Shown: piece after piece, positions 1-5,842 of the stretch
Layout: each line of letters opens with the position of its first letter
Numbering within the stretch: the stretch's first letter is position 1
NCBI GenBank assembly: GCA_030528815.1
Contig: JAUMYE010000004.1
Location: 1 to 18,652 of the forward strand
Length of the DNA: 18,652 nt
From: Candidatus Saccharimonadota bacterium
GTDB lineage: Bacteria; Patescibacteriota; Saccharimonadia; Saccharimonadales; Saccharimonadaceae
Direction of reading: 5' to 3'
Translations under genes and position numbers: made by a program
The notes under the pieces: generated by a model
The model's database searches: none
What the model saw: only the letters and a program-made list of their open reading frames with translations
Told to the model about the DNA's origin: nothing

Positions 1-2
1 AT

Positions 3-383
3 TACAGGAATGATGCTAGCTTTCAGGATAAATATGCGGTTATCTACGGACATAGAATGAGTAAAGGCAGGATGTTTTCGGATGTGGGGGAATATGCGAA
101 CAAGGAATATTTTGCGAATCATAGCGTGGGGATGCTATATACGCCAAGTGGTAATTATGAGCTTCGCTTTATAGCTTTTGCTTCGGTATATGGGGATACA
201 GGGGAGATATATAATATCGGTGCTTTCAGGAAGGAAGAGGCAGTGAGAAAGATTATGGAGAATGCGAAAGTAAAAACGGATTTTGATCCAGCTAATCTTG
301 GTGATGTTGTGCTTCTTTCGACCTGCAGTACCGAGGAGTTAATGCTTAGGGATGTATTGCTGGCGGAGAAGATAAAGCAATAA
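3..383 (+). CDS. Class B-like sortase, 3' part (5' end outside window)
   Basis: The reading frame is open to the left edge, so this is the C-terminal part of a longer gene; the ATG at 57 lies inside the conserved core and is not the start. Visible residues, numbered from position 3: catalytic His17 in VIYGH, the nucleophile Cys108 in the LLSTC motif (the TLxTC signature of sortases), and Arg116 in the strand that follows. Sortases are membrane-anchored transpeptidases that attach surface proteins through a C-terminal sorting signal. The KMF-like segment after YGH and the spacing from Cys to Arg resemble class B enzymes, but the class call is tentative. The membrane anchor is not visible here. 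The gene ends at a hairpin terminator and converges on tRNA-Ala. Confidence 0.85.
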   Translation, partial: YRNDASFQDKYAVIYGHRMSKGRMFSDVGEYANKEYFANHSVGMLYTPSGNYELRFIAFASVYGDTGEIYNIGAFRKEEAVRKIMENAKVKTDFDPANLGDVVLLSTCSTEELMLRDVLLAEKIKQ

Positions 384-388
384 AAAAT

Positions 389-410
389 AGACCCAAATGG
401 TCTCTTTTTT
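389..410. terminator. Bidirectional intrinsic terminator (sortase / tRNA-Ala)
   Basis: AGACC (389-393) pairs with GGTCT (399-403) around a CAAAT loop. A T-run to 410 follows on the plus strand, and the A-run upstream (382-387) supplies a U-tract for the minus-strand tRNA-Ala transcript. The stem is short (5 bp). Confidence 0.65.
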
Positions 411-417
411 ATAGTAA

Positions 418-493
418 TGGTGGAGTGTAGGAGAGTCGAACTCCTGACCTACTGATTGCGAACCAGTCGCTCTACCAACTGAGCTAACACCCC
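418..493 (-). tRNA. tRNA-Ala, anticodon CGC
   Basis: On the minus strand the sequence folds into a full cloverleaf: 7-bp acceptor stem GGGGTGT/ACACTCC, D-arm GCTC...GAGC, anticodon stem ACTGG/TCAGT (one G-U) with loop TTCGCAA, 5-nt variable loop and a standard TTCGACT T-loop. Anticodon CGC reads GCG (Ala). The G3:U70 wobble pair and discriminator A73 are the classical alanine identity determinants and support the assignment. The 3' CCA is encoded (418-420 on the plus strand). Confidence 0.95.
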
Positions 494-505
494 AAGTCTT
501 AGTAG

Positions 506-514
506 ATTATATCA
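506..514 (-). promoter_or_regulatory. Extended -10 promoter of tRNA-Ala
   Basis: On the minus strand the sequence reads TGATATAAT, a perfect extended -10, 12 nt before the mature tRNA 5' end, giving a leader of about 6 nt. No convincing -35 is visible. Confidence 0.7.
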
Positions 515-567
515 CGAAAGGTTTGGTCGGCTATGAATTAGAAGCCTCGAATAAGAGGTGCTTATGC

Positions 568-595
568 TTGAATTATTTTAATTATCTGGTATAAT
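568..595 (+). promoter_or_regulatory. Promoter of the HAD hydrolase gene
   Basis: -35 TTGAAT (568-573), 16-bp spacer, -10 TATAAT (590-595) preceded by TGG (extended -10). It lies back to back with the divergent tRNA-Ala promoter. Confidence 0.75.
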
Positions 596-623
596 TCGAA
601 GCTTAAAGGGAGGTGCACTTTAA

Positions 624-1256
624 ATGATTACAAACTTGTTTTTCGATTTCTTTGAAATCATAGCCAATGGAATGTATGGCCCTGGTGCAATGGGCCGAAT
701 TGTCGAAACGAGACTCGGTATTCCGCTTGATGAATACTGCCAAAAGGATACTGGCGAGAGCTGGGAACTCTGGAAGAAACTGAACCGTGGTGAGCTTGAT
801 GAGAAAGCCTACTGGGAAAATATCATTAAGGCTCACAATTGGAAGGCAAAACCTGAAGATTTTATCCAGTGCGCCAGAGAATCGCTCAAAGTTCCGATTC
901 AAGGAACTTACGAAATTCTTGAGCAGCTTCATGATTGTTGCTACAGAATGTATCTCGTATCTGATGTTTGGGAAGATATGCGCAAAGATATGTTTAAAGC
1001 GTATCCGTGGATTGATGACATTTTTACCAAGTGTTACTTCTCCTACGAGATGCACAGTCTGAAATCCGACGAAGGTCACTTCGAGAGAATCTGCAAAGAT
1101 TGCGGAGCCATTCCTAGCGAAAGTCTGTTTGTTGATGATTACGATGTAAATGTATCCCGTGCTAAGAGCATTGGAATGCAGGGCATTGTTTTTAAAAACG
1201 CAGACCAGCTGAGGCACGACATTATTGATTGCGTCATTTGCGATTACGCCGACTAA
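624..1256 (+). CDS. HAD-superfamily hydrolase (subfamily IA-like)
   Basis: A 210-aa protein with the four HAD motifs in order: nucleophile Asp8 in LFFDFFE (motif I), Ser113 in LVSDV (motif II), Lys147 in SLKSD (motif III) and Asp171-Asp172 in LFVDDYDVNVSRAKSIGM (motif IV). Residues about 15-90 are the helical cap of type C1. The usual second motif-I Asp, the general acid, is Phe10. This also happens in dehalogenase-like and epoxide-hydrolase-like members, so classic phosphatase activity is not assured. The start is set by a GGGAGGT ribosome binding site at 610-616. It is a monocistronic unit with its own promoter (568-595) and terminator (1335-1368). The substrate cannot be told from sequence; phosphorylated sugars or nucleotides are common in the family. 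Confidence 0.85.
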   Translation: MITNLFFDFFEIIANGMYGPGAMGRIVETRLGIPLDEYCQKDTGESWELWKKLNRGELDEKAYWENIIKAHNWKAKPEDFIQCARESLKVPIQGTYEILEQLHDCCYRMYLVSDVWEDMRKDMFKAYPWIDDIFTKCYFSYEMHSLKSDEGHFERICKDCGAIPSESLFVDDYDVNVSRAKSIGMQGIVFKNADQLRHDIIDCVICDYAD

Positions 1257-1334
1257 TGATTATGAGCGTGCCAAACCATTATTGAGAGGGGATGGCGGAG
1301 GCGCGAGCATCGAAAACCAGTTTAATTCTAGAAA

Positions 1335-1368
1335 AGGCGGTCCGAAAGGGCCGCCTCGATGCGTTTTT
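1335..1368 (+). terminator. Intrinsic terminator after the HAD gene
   Basis: AGGCGGTCC (1335-1343) pairs with GGGCCGCCT (1348-1356), one G-U, around a GAAA loop. The T5 run (1364-1368) comes 7 nt after the stem, which is later than usual. Confidence 0.7.
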
Positions 1369-1381
1369 GGGGTATTGAGTT

Positions 1382-1390
1382 TGTTATTAT
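1382..1390 (+). promoter_or_regulatory. Extended -10 promoter, predicted leaderless start at 1397
   Basis: TGTTATTAT with the -10 hexamer at 1385-1390. Six nt later comes the ATG at 1397, so transcription should begin at or next to the start codon. No ribosome binding site is present. Confidence 0.55.
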
Positions 1391-1396
1391 ATAGAT

Positions 1397-2095
1397 ATGG
1401 AAAGACCAGTAACAACTCTATTTATGCTTGAGTCCCTAGATGGGAAAATTAACAGTGGTAATAGCGATGCACTTGATGTGGATCGCGACTGGAAAGTCAT
1501 TCCAGGCTTAAAGGAAGGCTTGCAGCAGTATTATGACCTTGAATCCGAAACTGATACATTTTCTTTGAATACTGGTCGTGTGATGGCGAAAATAGGCGTT
1601 AATGAACGCGAAGAAGAGCCAGAAAAAATGGATGCGGTTACATTCGTGATTATCGATAATGCGCCTCATCTAAACGAGCGTGGTGTTGATTATCTTTGCC
1701 GCTGGACGGGAAGACTTATTCTTGCAACGACAAATAAAGAACATCCTGCATATAAGATGCGCGAGAGCCATTCGAATTTGGATATTTTTGAATACGAAGA
1801 CTTGGATTTAGCTCAGGTTTTAGCAGATGTCCATGATAAATATGGAGCAGAGCGCTTAACGATTCAATCTGGTGGCAATATGAATGGTCAGTTCCTTCGT
1901 GACGATTTGATTGATTATGTAAATATTGTAGTTGCGCCAGTTTTGGTTGGTGGTAGAGATACCTCGACTTTGATTGACGGTGAAGCGATTTCTTCGCCAG
2001 ATGAACTAGATAAGATTCGTCCAATGAAGCTGATTGAATGCAAGGCCTTGAACGATTCCTATGTTCAGTTAAGATACGAAGTAATACATAGATAG
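1397..2095 (+). CDS. RibD C-terminal / dihydrofolate reductase-fold reductase
   Basis: A 232-aa protein of the RibD_C family, an NAD(P)H-dependent reductase fold shared by riboflavin-pathway pyrimidinone reductase and DHFR. It shows the N-terminal strand and ESLDGKI motif (residues about 12-18), a glycine-rich nucleotide-binding turn SGGNMNG (about 157-163), and the typical C-terminal segment NIVVAPVLVGGRDTSTL (about 176-192). No deaminase domain is attached, unlike full RibD. It starts a three-gene operon with GH30 and MscS genes at 7-8 nt spacings. No Shine-Dalgarno sequence precedes the ATG; the adjacent extended -10 predicts a leaderless message. The substrate is uncertain: riboflavin precursor, pterin or another carbonyl compound. 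Confidence 0.85.
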   Translation: MERPVTTLFMLESLDGKINSGNSDALDVDRDWKVIPGLKEGLQQYYDLESETDTFSLNTGRVMAKIGVNEREEEPEKMDAVTFVIIDNAPHLNERGVDYLCRWTGRLILATTNKEHPAYKMRESHSNLDIFEYEDLDLAQVLADVHDKYGAERLTIQSGGNMNGQFLRDDLIDYVNIVVAPVLVGGRDTSTLIDGEAISSPDELDKIRPMKLIECKALNDSYVQLRYEVIHR

Positions 2096-2102
2096 GTTCA
2101 AG

Positions 2103-3368
2103 ATGTCTATTTGTTTTGAGATTCGTGAAGACAAGGAGCTGGCAGTTTGGCAGGGGCTTGGTGGTGCCATAACTGAGGCTACGGCCTACAACTTTTCGAA
2201 GCTCAGTAAGACTAAACAAAAGGAGCTCCTCAAGGCTTATTATGGTAAAGATGGCCTGGCTTACAATTGGTGTCGCCTGAGTATTGGTAGTAATGATTTT
2301 TGTCTTAAATCTTTCGAATATACAAAGAAGAGAGATTTGAGTGATTTTTCGATTGAGCACGACAAGAAGTGGGTGCTTCCGATGGTGCAGGAAGCTTTGA
2401 AATACAATGAAGATTTAATCTTTTTGGCTGCGCCTTGGTCGCCACCAAGCTTTATGAAGTTTACTCATGCTTTGCGTTTTGGCGGACATTTGAAGTTTTG
2501 GCGTTATGCAAGATATGTTGAATATCTTTGTAAATGGATTAAAGCCTACGAGAAAGAAGGTGTTAATATTAAATATTTGTCGCCACAAAACGAGCCACGC
2601 GCGCGTCAGATTTGGGAATCTTGTGTCTATGGATATAGGGCACAGAGAAGGTTGGCTTACAAATATCTCGCTAAGTCGCTTGATAAATTCGATACGAAAC
2701 TTTTGCTTTGGGATCATAACAAACAAGAGTTGTCTAAGGTGGCGGATAGATTGTTGGATTTAAACGAACCGAAGATTGCTGGTATTTGTTATCACTGGTA
2801 TACGGGAACTTTTGAAGATGAAATGTGGCAGGCTTACAAAGGACATCGAAATAAGATGTTTGTAAGTTCTGAGATGTGCTGCGGATATTCCGTATACGAT
2901 GAGAAATCTTGGCAACAAGACGCTAATTTGTATATCGGTGAGCTGTTCTCGGATATAAACTGCGGTGCTAGCGCATTTGTAGATTGGAATATGCTTCTAG
3001 ACTGGCAGGGCGGTCCGACTTATTGTAGGAATCATGTAAAGAGCCCAGTGATTCTAAATGAGGCGGAAGATGATTTCATTCTGACACCTATATATAAGGC
3101 AATTTTGGAATTTTCGAAACTGTTTCTTGTTGGAAGCCAGGCGATCCGTTGCGAGAGAATGGGCGAGGAAAATGCGCATTACAAAGCATCGCTGCTTCAT
3201 CCGCACAGGCCAGAAGAAGTGGTTATGATTGCTAAGAAAGATAAGGATAAAATCACGGCGATTGCGGCTAACGTTTCGGATAAAGAGCAGGTCGTAACAA
3301 TTAGTTATGCAGGCAAGGTTTATAAAGAAGAACTAAAACCAAATCAGATTAAAGAGATAAGTTTCTAA
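2103..3368 (+). CDS. Glycoside hydrolase family 30-like enzyme
   Basis: A 421-aa protein resembling GH30 (glucosylceramidase / beta-1,6-glucanase type). Features seen: N-terminal WQGLGGAITEA (15-25), matching the family's GFGGAxTEA; LAAPWSPPSFMK (108-119); acid/base Glu164 in SPQNEP; and nucleophile Glu257 in VSSEMCCG, on the expected strand of the TIM barrel. Residues after about 350 form the small beta-domain. No signal peptide or membrane segment is visible, so the enzyme appears cytoplasmic, which is unusual for GH30. It lies 7 nt after the DHFR-like gene and 8 nt before mscS and is probably co-transcribed with them. Family confidence is high; the substrate (beta-glucoside, beta-1,6-glucan or host glycolipid) is unknown. 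Confidence 0.85.
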   Translation: MSICFEIREDKELAVWQGLGGAITEATAYNFSKLSKTKQKELLKAYYGKDGLAYNWCRLSIGSNDFCLKSFEYTKKRDLSDFSIEHDKKWVLPMVQEALKYNEDLIFLAAPWSPPSFMKFTHALRFGGHLKFWRYARYVEYLCKWIKAYEKEGVNIKYLSPQNEPRARQIWESCVYGYRAQRRLAYKYLAKSLDKFDTKLLLWDHNKQELSKVADRLLDLNEPKIAGICYHWYTGTFEDEMWQAYKGHRNKMFVSSEMCCGYSVYDEKSWQQDANLYIGELFSDINCGASAFVDWNMLLDWQGGPTYCRNHVKSPVILNEAEDDFILTPIYKAILEFSKLFLVGSQAIRCERMGEENAHYKASLLHPHRPEEVVMIAKKDKDKITAIAANVSDKEQVVTISYAGKVYKEELKPNQIKEISF

Positions 3369-3376
3369 GGAGAGAT

Positions 3377-4162
3377 ATGAATAATTTGTGGGATAGTTTG
3401 TGGTTTAGGCGAATTGTTTGGTCGGTAGCGGCAGTATTAGTAGCCTGGCTAATTTACGCGATTATTACAAAGATTTTCTCTCGATATATGAAGCATTTTG
3501 GCACTAGGAAGAGCCAGAAAGCGCAAACCTATCTACGCTTGGTCAAAAGTGTTCTAAGATATGTGCTTCTAATCTTGGTGTTCTTTGTAATTTTGCAGAT
3601 TAATGGAATTAACATTACGTCGGTCGTTGCTGGTGTAGGCGTCTTGGGCGCCGTCTTTGGTCTTGCTTTGCAGGATTCTTTGAAGGATATTTTCCGTGGT
3701 TTTGATATCTTGTCCGACGATTATTATAAGGTTGGCGATGTAATTCGCTTTGGCAATTACGAAGGTCAGGTTTTGGCGATTGGTCTTAAGACGACTAAGC
3801 TTCGCGATATTAATAGTCTTAACGAAGTCTCGATTGCAAACCGCGCGATCGAACATGTTGAAGTGCTGTCCAAGATGATCAATATTGACGTACCAATGCC
3901 ATATGAACTAAGCAAAAAGAAAGCCGAAGAAGTGCTTAACGAAATGATAGATAAAATATCCGCTATCGAAACAGTAGAGAAATGTGAGTATCGGGGCGTA
4001 AATAATTTCGGCGATTCTGCAATGAAATATCATATCAAGGTGTTTAGCGCTCCAGTTAGCAGGGCGCAGACGCGTCGCGATGTTCTGAGTTTGATTACGG
4101 AAGTGTTAGAAGAACGTAAAATTGCTGTGCCATATAACCAGCTGGATGTGCATCAGAAATAG
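3377..4162 (+). CDS. Small-conductance mechanosensitive channel (MscS family)
   Basis: A 261-aa minimal MscS. Three hydrophobic segments (about 12-30, 58-76 and 80-98) are followed by the pore helix TM3, rich in Gly/Ala (GVGVLGAVFGLALQ, about 86-99), then DSLKDIFRGFDIL and the cytoplasmic beta domain (about 115-175) with a final alpha/beta vestibule. The heptameric channel releases small solutes on hypo-osmotic shock. The start is supported by AAGGAGAG just upstream. It is the last gene of the operon that begins at 1397 and ends at the shared hairpin terminator 4168-4192. Confidence 0.93.
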   Translation: MNNLWDSLWFRRIVWSVAAVLVAWLIYAIITKIFSRYMKHFGTRKSQKAQTYLRLVKSVLRYVLLILVFFVILQINGINITSVVAGVGVLGAVFGLALQDSLKDIFRGFDILSDDYYKVGDVIRFGNYEGQVLAIGLKTTKLRDINSLNEVSIANRAIEHVEVLSKMINIDVPMPYELSKKKAEEVLNEMIDKISAIETVEKCEYRGVNNFGDSAMKYHIKVFSAPVSRAQTRRDVLSLITEVLEERKIAVPYNQLDVHQK

Positions 4163-4167
4163 AAAAG

Positions 4168-4192
4168 CGCCTCTTTATCGAGGCGTTTTTTT
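4168..4192. terminator. Bidirectional terminator between mscS and pepC-like gene
   Basis: CGCCTC (4168-4173) pairs with GAGGCG (4180-4185) around TTTATC, followed by T7 (4186-4192). The upstream AAAA gives a weaker U-tract in the other direction. The T-run overlaps the minus-strand stop codon at 4191-4193. Confidence 0.8.
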
Positions 4193-5453
4193 AGTTTGAG
4201 CCTGGAATTCCGATTTGAGATAAGAAGTCGGAATAGATGGCAATATTGGTTAGGTAGGCGTCAAAGAAATTGTCGTTCATAACGAAGAATTGGTGTTCTG
4301 TATGAGTGTTTTCGACTTTCCAACGAACTGGCTTGTTATCTTCTAGTTGAACGCCAGTAATAAGCATCGAATGCTGACTTTGGATGACTCTGGTTTCGAT
4401 GCCGGTTTTGTAATCCGTAGGTTTTAGTCCAAGCTTAGAATAATCGAAAAGTCTCGTATCTAGAATATTGATGCCTTTTTGCTTGAAGATATTAATGCGC
4501 GTGCCGAATTTTACTGGAATACCAGAGCAGAGTTGCATGATGACGAGGCGCTTCATGTCTTCTTTTGGTAAGTTTAGATATGGGATTTCTGGATGGAACG
4601 GATCGTCGCTATAGCTATTCTCGGTGACTTGGGTTGTATAGAATTTGTGCATTGGATTACAAAGAATGAGCTGGAATTTCTTGAGATCAAGTTTCAAGAA
4701 TTCATCGCGGAAACGGGTTGGAGTGTAGTCTTTAAGCGTTGCCTTCTTTTTATCGCGAGTGGTGTATTTGAAGTTGAAAGTTAGAGGTGGTTCACCGCAA
4801 GTCTTGGCAAGAAAATTATACATTTCGCTAAGTTTTTGCTTCTTGAGTTGACTAAGTTTTTCTGCAGATAGTTCGGATTTGGCATGATAAAGCTCGACTG
4901 CGTCAGTGCGGGCCTTTTCGTTCCAAAGGGGAAGAAGGAGCTCGCGCGAATGCTTAGTATTGACGTTGTCTGGCATTACGCTTTCTGGAACGAGGCCATA
5001 TTTCTCGACGAGATTCGCAAAGTTTGTAAAGAAGGCGCCTTCGACGAGGGGATTGTTGGTATCAAAAATTGTTTTACGAAGTTTTGTTAGACTGTCGTTT
5101 GTTTCAAGAATATAGTTGTATAGATAGTTGGTTTTTTCGAGCTTATCAAAGAAGGTGATGAAGTTGGCGGAAAGGGCAAAGTGATTCGGGATGATGTTTA
5201 GATTTTTGGCGACGTTGCCTTCGATTAAGTTAAGGCTAGAAAAACACCAGCATCGGCCGGAATTGTGCTGATCATAAAGGTGGTAGCTCGGTAGCTGCAG
5301 ATTGAATTTAGCAGGGTTTTCGCGGAGGATTTTACGGTCGATGGTGGCTTTATGGATTCCGAGTTTTGTAACCCGTTTTTCGATAGATTTATTACGGGAA
5401 GCGCGATAGTTATCGTGGAATTTTTGTAAGTCTAGGGCGCTTATGCTTTTCAT
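4191..5453 (-). CDS. Bleomycin hydrolase / aminopeptidase C-type cysteine peptidase (C1B)
   Basis: A 420-aa papain-fold peptidase of the PepC/bleomycin hydrolase family. All catalytic positions are present: Gln62 (oxyanion) and Cys68 in DQHNSGRCWCFSSLN, His361 in QSQHSMLITGV and Asn382 in WKVENTH. It is slightly short for the family. No signal peptide is visible, fitting the known cytosolic, self-compartmentalised hexameric peptidases that trim oligopeptides. In a host-dependent bacterium such an enzyme could serve amino-acid scavenging; that is inference. The minus-strand start has no ribosome binding site, but an extended -10 lies exactly 6 nt upstream. It stands alone and converges on mscS. 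Confidence 0.92.
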   Translation of the reverse strand: MKSISALDLQKFHDNYRASRNKSIEKRVTKLGIHKATIDRKILRENPAKFNLQLPSYHLYDQHNSGRCWCFSSLNLIEGNVAKNLNIIPNHFALSANFITFFDKLEKTNYLYNYILETNDSLTKLRKTIFDTNNPLVEGAFFTNFANLVEKYGLVPESVMPDNVNTKHSRELLLPLWNEKARTDAVELYHAKSELSAEKLSQLKKQKLSEMYNFLAKTCGEPPLTFNFKYTTRDKKKATLKDYTPTRFRDEFLKLDLKKFQLILCNPMHKFYTTQVTENSYSDDPFHPEIPYLNLPKEDMKRLVIMQLCSGIPVKFGTRINIFKQKGINILDTRLFDYSKLGLKPTDYKTGIETRVIQSQHSMLITGVQLEDNKPVRWKVENTHTEHQFFVMNDNFFDAYLTNIAIYSDFLSQIGIPGSN

Positions 5454-5459
5454 GATTTT

Positions 5460-5468
5460 ATAATAGCA
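5460..5468 (-). promoter_or_regulatory. Extended -10 of the PepC-like gene, predicted leaderless
   Basis: On the minus strand: TGCTATTAT, then AAAATC (6 nt), then the ATG at 5453. The transcription start is predicted at the start codon itself. Confidence 0.6.
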
Positions 5469-5479
5469 CGAGATAGGCT

Positions 5480-5508
5480 TTGCTTGTTTGAATCTTTTGT
5501 GGTATAGT
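5480..5508 (+). promoter_or_regulatory. Promoter of the tRNA-Val region
   Basis: -35 TTGCTT (5480-5485), 17-bp spacer, -10 TATAGT (5503-5508) preceded by TGG. It sits 11 nt before a copy of the tRNA 5' end at 5520, the normal distance for a tRNA promoter, but about 118 nt before the real tRNA. Confidence 0.65.
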
Positions 5509-5517
5509 AGTCATCAG

Positions 5518-5537
5518 TTGGGTCGCTAGCTCAGTTG
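5518..5537 (+). repeat. Copy of the tRNA-Val 5' end (direct repeat)
   Basis: Twenty nt identical to 5625-5644: two leader bases plus the first 18 nt of tRNA-Val (GGGTCGCTAGCTCAGTTG). Identity stops sharply at 5538. The period to the real gene is 107 nt. This fragment cannot form a tRNA. Confidence 0.9.
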
Positions 5538-5585
5538 CTTTGTCTGAGGCGCGAATGCGCCGAGAAAGATAGAAAACAAGCGCCA

Positions 5586-5603
5586 GCGCTCTAGCCAACT
5601 GAG
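5586..5603 (-). repeat. Inverted copy of the tRNA-Val D-arm
   Basis: Eighteen nt that are the exact reverse complement of 5637-5654 (tRNA-Val nt 11-28: D-arm and start of the anticodon stem). Its last 8 nt (5596-5603) are also complementary to the upstream copy at 5530-5537. A small GGCGC/GCGCC hairpin with loop GAAT (5548-5561) lies between. Confidence 0.9.
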
Positions 5604-5626
5604 ATGTTGGCATTAACAATTTAATT

Positions 5627-5703
5627 GGGTCGCTAGCTCAGTTGGCTAGAGCGCCTCGTTTACACCGAGGAGGTCGGGGGTTCGAGCCCCTCGCGACCCA
5701 CCA
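5627..5703 (+). tRNA. tRNA-Val, anticodon UAC
   Basis: Complete cloverleaf: acceptor GGGTCGC/GCGACCC (7 perfect pairs), D-arm GCTC...GAGC, anticodon stem CCTCG/CGAGG with loop TTTACAC (anticodon TAC, Val), variable loop AGGTC, T-arm GGGGG/CCCTC with TTCGAGC loop, discriminator A and an encoded CCA (5701-5703). The gene lies within partial copies of itself (5518-5537, 5586-5603, 5741-5758). No promoter is visible directly upstream, so the precursor probably starts near 5515 with a leader of over 100 nt. Confidence 0.96.
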
Positions 5704-5716
5704 GAACCAAGAAGAA

Positions 5717-5737
5717 ATGCCCGTAGGGTATTTTTTT
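5717..5737 (+). terminator. Terminator after tRNA-Val
   Basis: ATGCCC (5717-5722) pairs with GGGTAT (5726-5731), one G-U, with a tight GTA loop, merging into a T7 run (5731-5737). Confidence 0.6.
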
Positions 5738-5740
5738 GTT

Positions 5741-5758
5741 GCCCCTCGCGACCCACCA
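5741..5758 (+). repeat. Copy of the tRNA-Val 3' end (direct repeat)
   Basis: GCCCCTCGCGACCCACCA, 18 nt identical to the last 18 nt of tRNA-Val (5686-5703), including CCA. Flanks differ on both sides. Such 3'-end duplications are the usual mark of integrative-element attachment sites, but only 37 bp separate the copies and there is no integrase. Confidence 0.9.
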
Positions 5759-5771
5759 TTTGTATTAGAAT

Positions 5772-5792
5772 CGCCCGTCTGGGCGTTTTTTT
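5772..5792 (+). terminator. Second terminator of the tRNA-Val region
   Basis: CGCCC (5772-5776) pairs with GGGCG (5781-5785), loop GTCT, then T7 (5786-5792). It lies behind the duplicated tRNA 3' end, so two terminators stand in tandem. Confidence 0.8.
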
Positions 5793-5802
5793 CGTGCAAA
5801 AG

Positions 5803-5836
5803 AAAACCTCCGATTTTTCGAATAATCGGAGGTTTT
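5803..5836 (-). terminator. Terminator of the DUF1704 gene
   Basis: Perfect 13-bp stem AAAACCTCCGATT (5803-5815) / AATCGGAGGTTTT (5824-5836) with an 8-nt loop, directly after the minus-strand stop codon. T-rich ends on both strands mean it may also stop plus-strand read-through. Confidence 0.8.
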
Positions 5837-5842
5837 GCGGAG

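Noticed and set aside
603..1217. A 204-codon minus-strand frame
   Set aside because: Lies antisense to the HAD gene, whose four motifs are intact; no start signals.
1288..1330. Possible remnant of a tRNA-Ser (ATGGCGGAGGCGCGAGC, TCGAAAACC)
   Set aside because: The resemblance covers only part of the D and anticodon arms, with no T-arm or acceptor; could be chance.
1716..2360. A 214-codon minus-strand frame
   Set aside because: Antisense across the DHFR-like and GH30 genes; low-complexity translation and no ribosome binding site.
5520..5626. A second tRNA on either strand in the tRNA-Val leader
   Set aside because: Only the 5' 18 nt (plus) or a D-arm (minus) is present; no anticodon stem, T-arm or matching acceptor.
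5686..5758. An integrated mobile element using tRNA-Val as attachment site
   Set aside because: The 18-bp repeats enclose only 37 bp and no integrase lies nearby.
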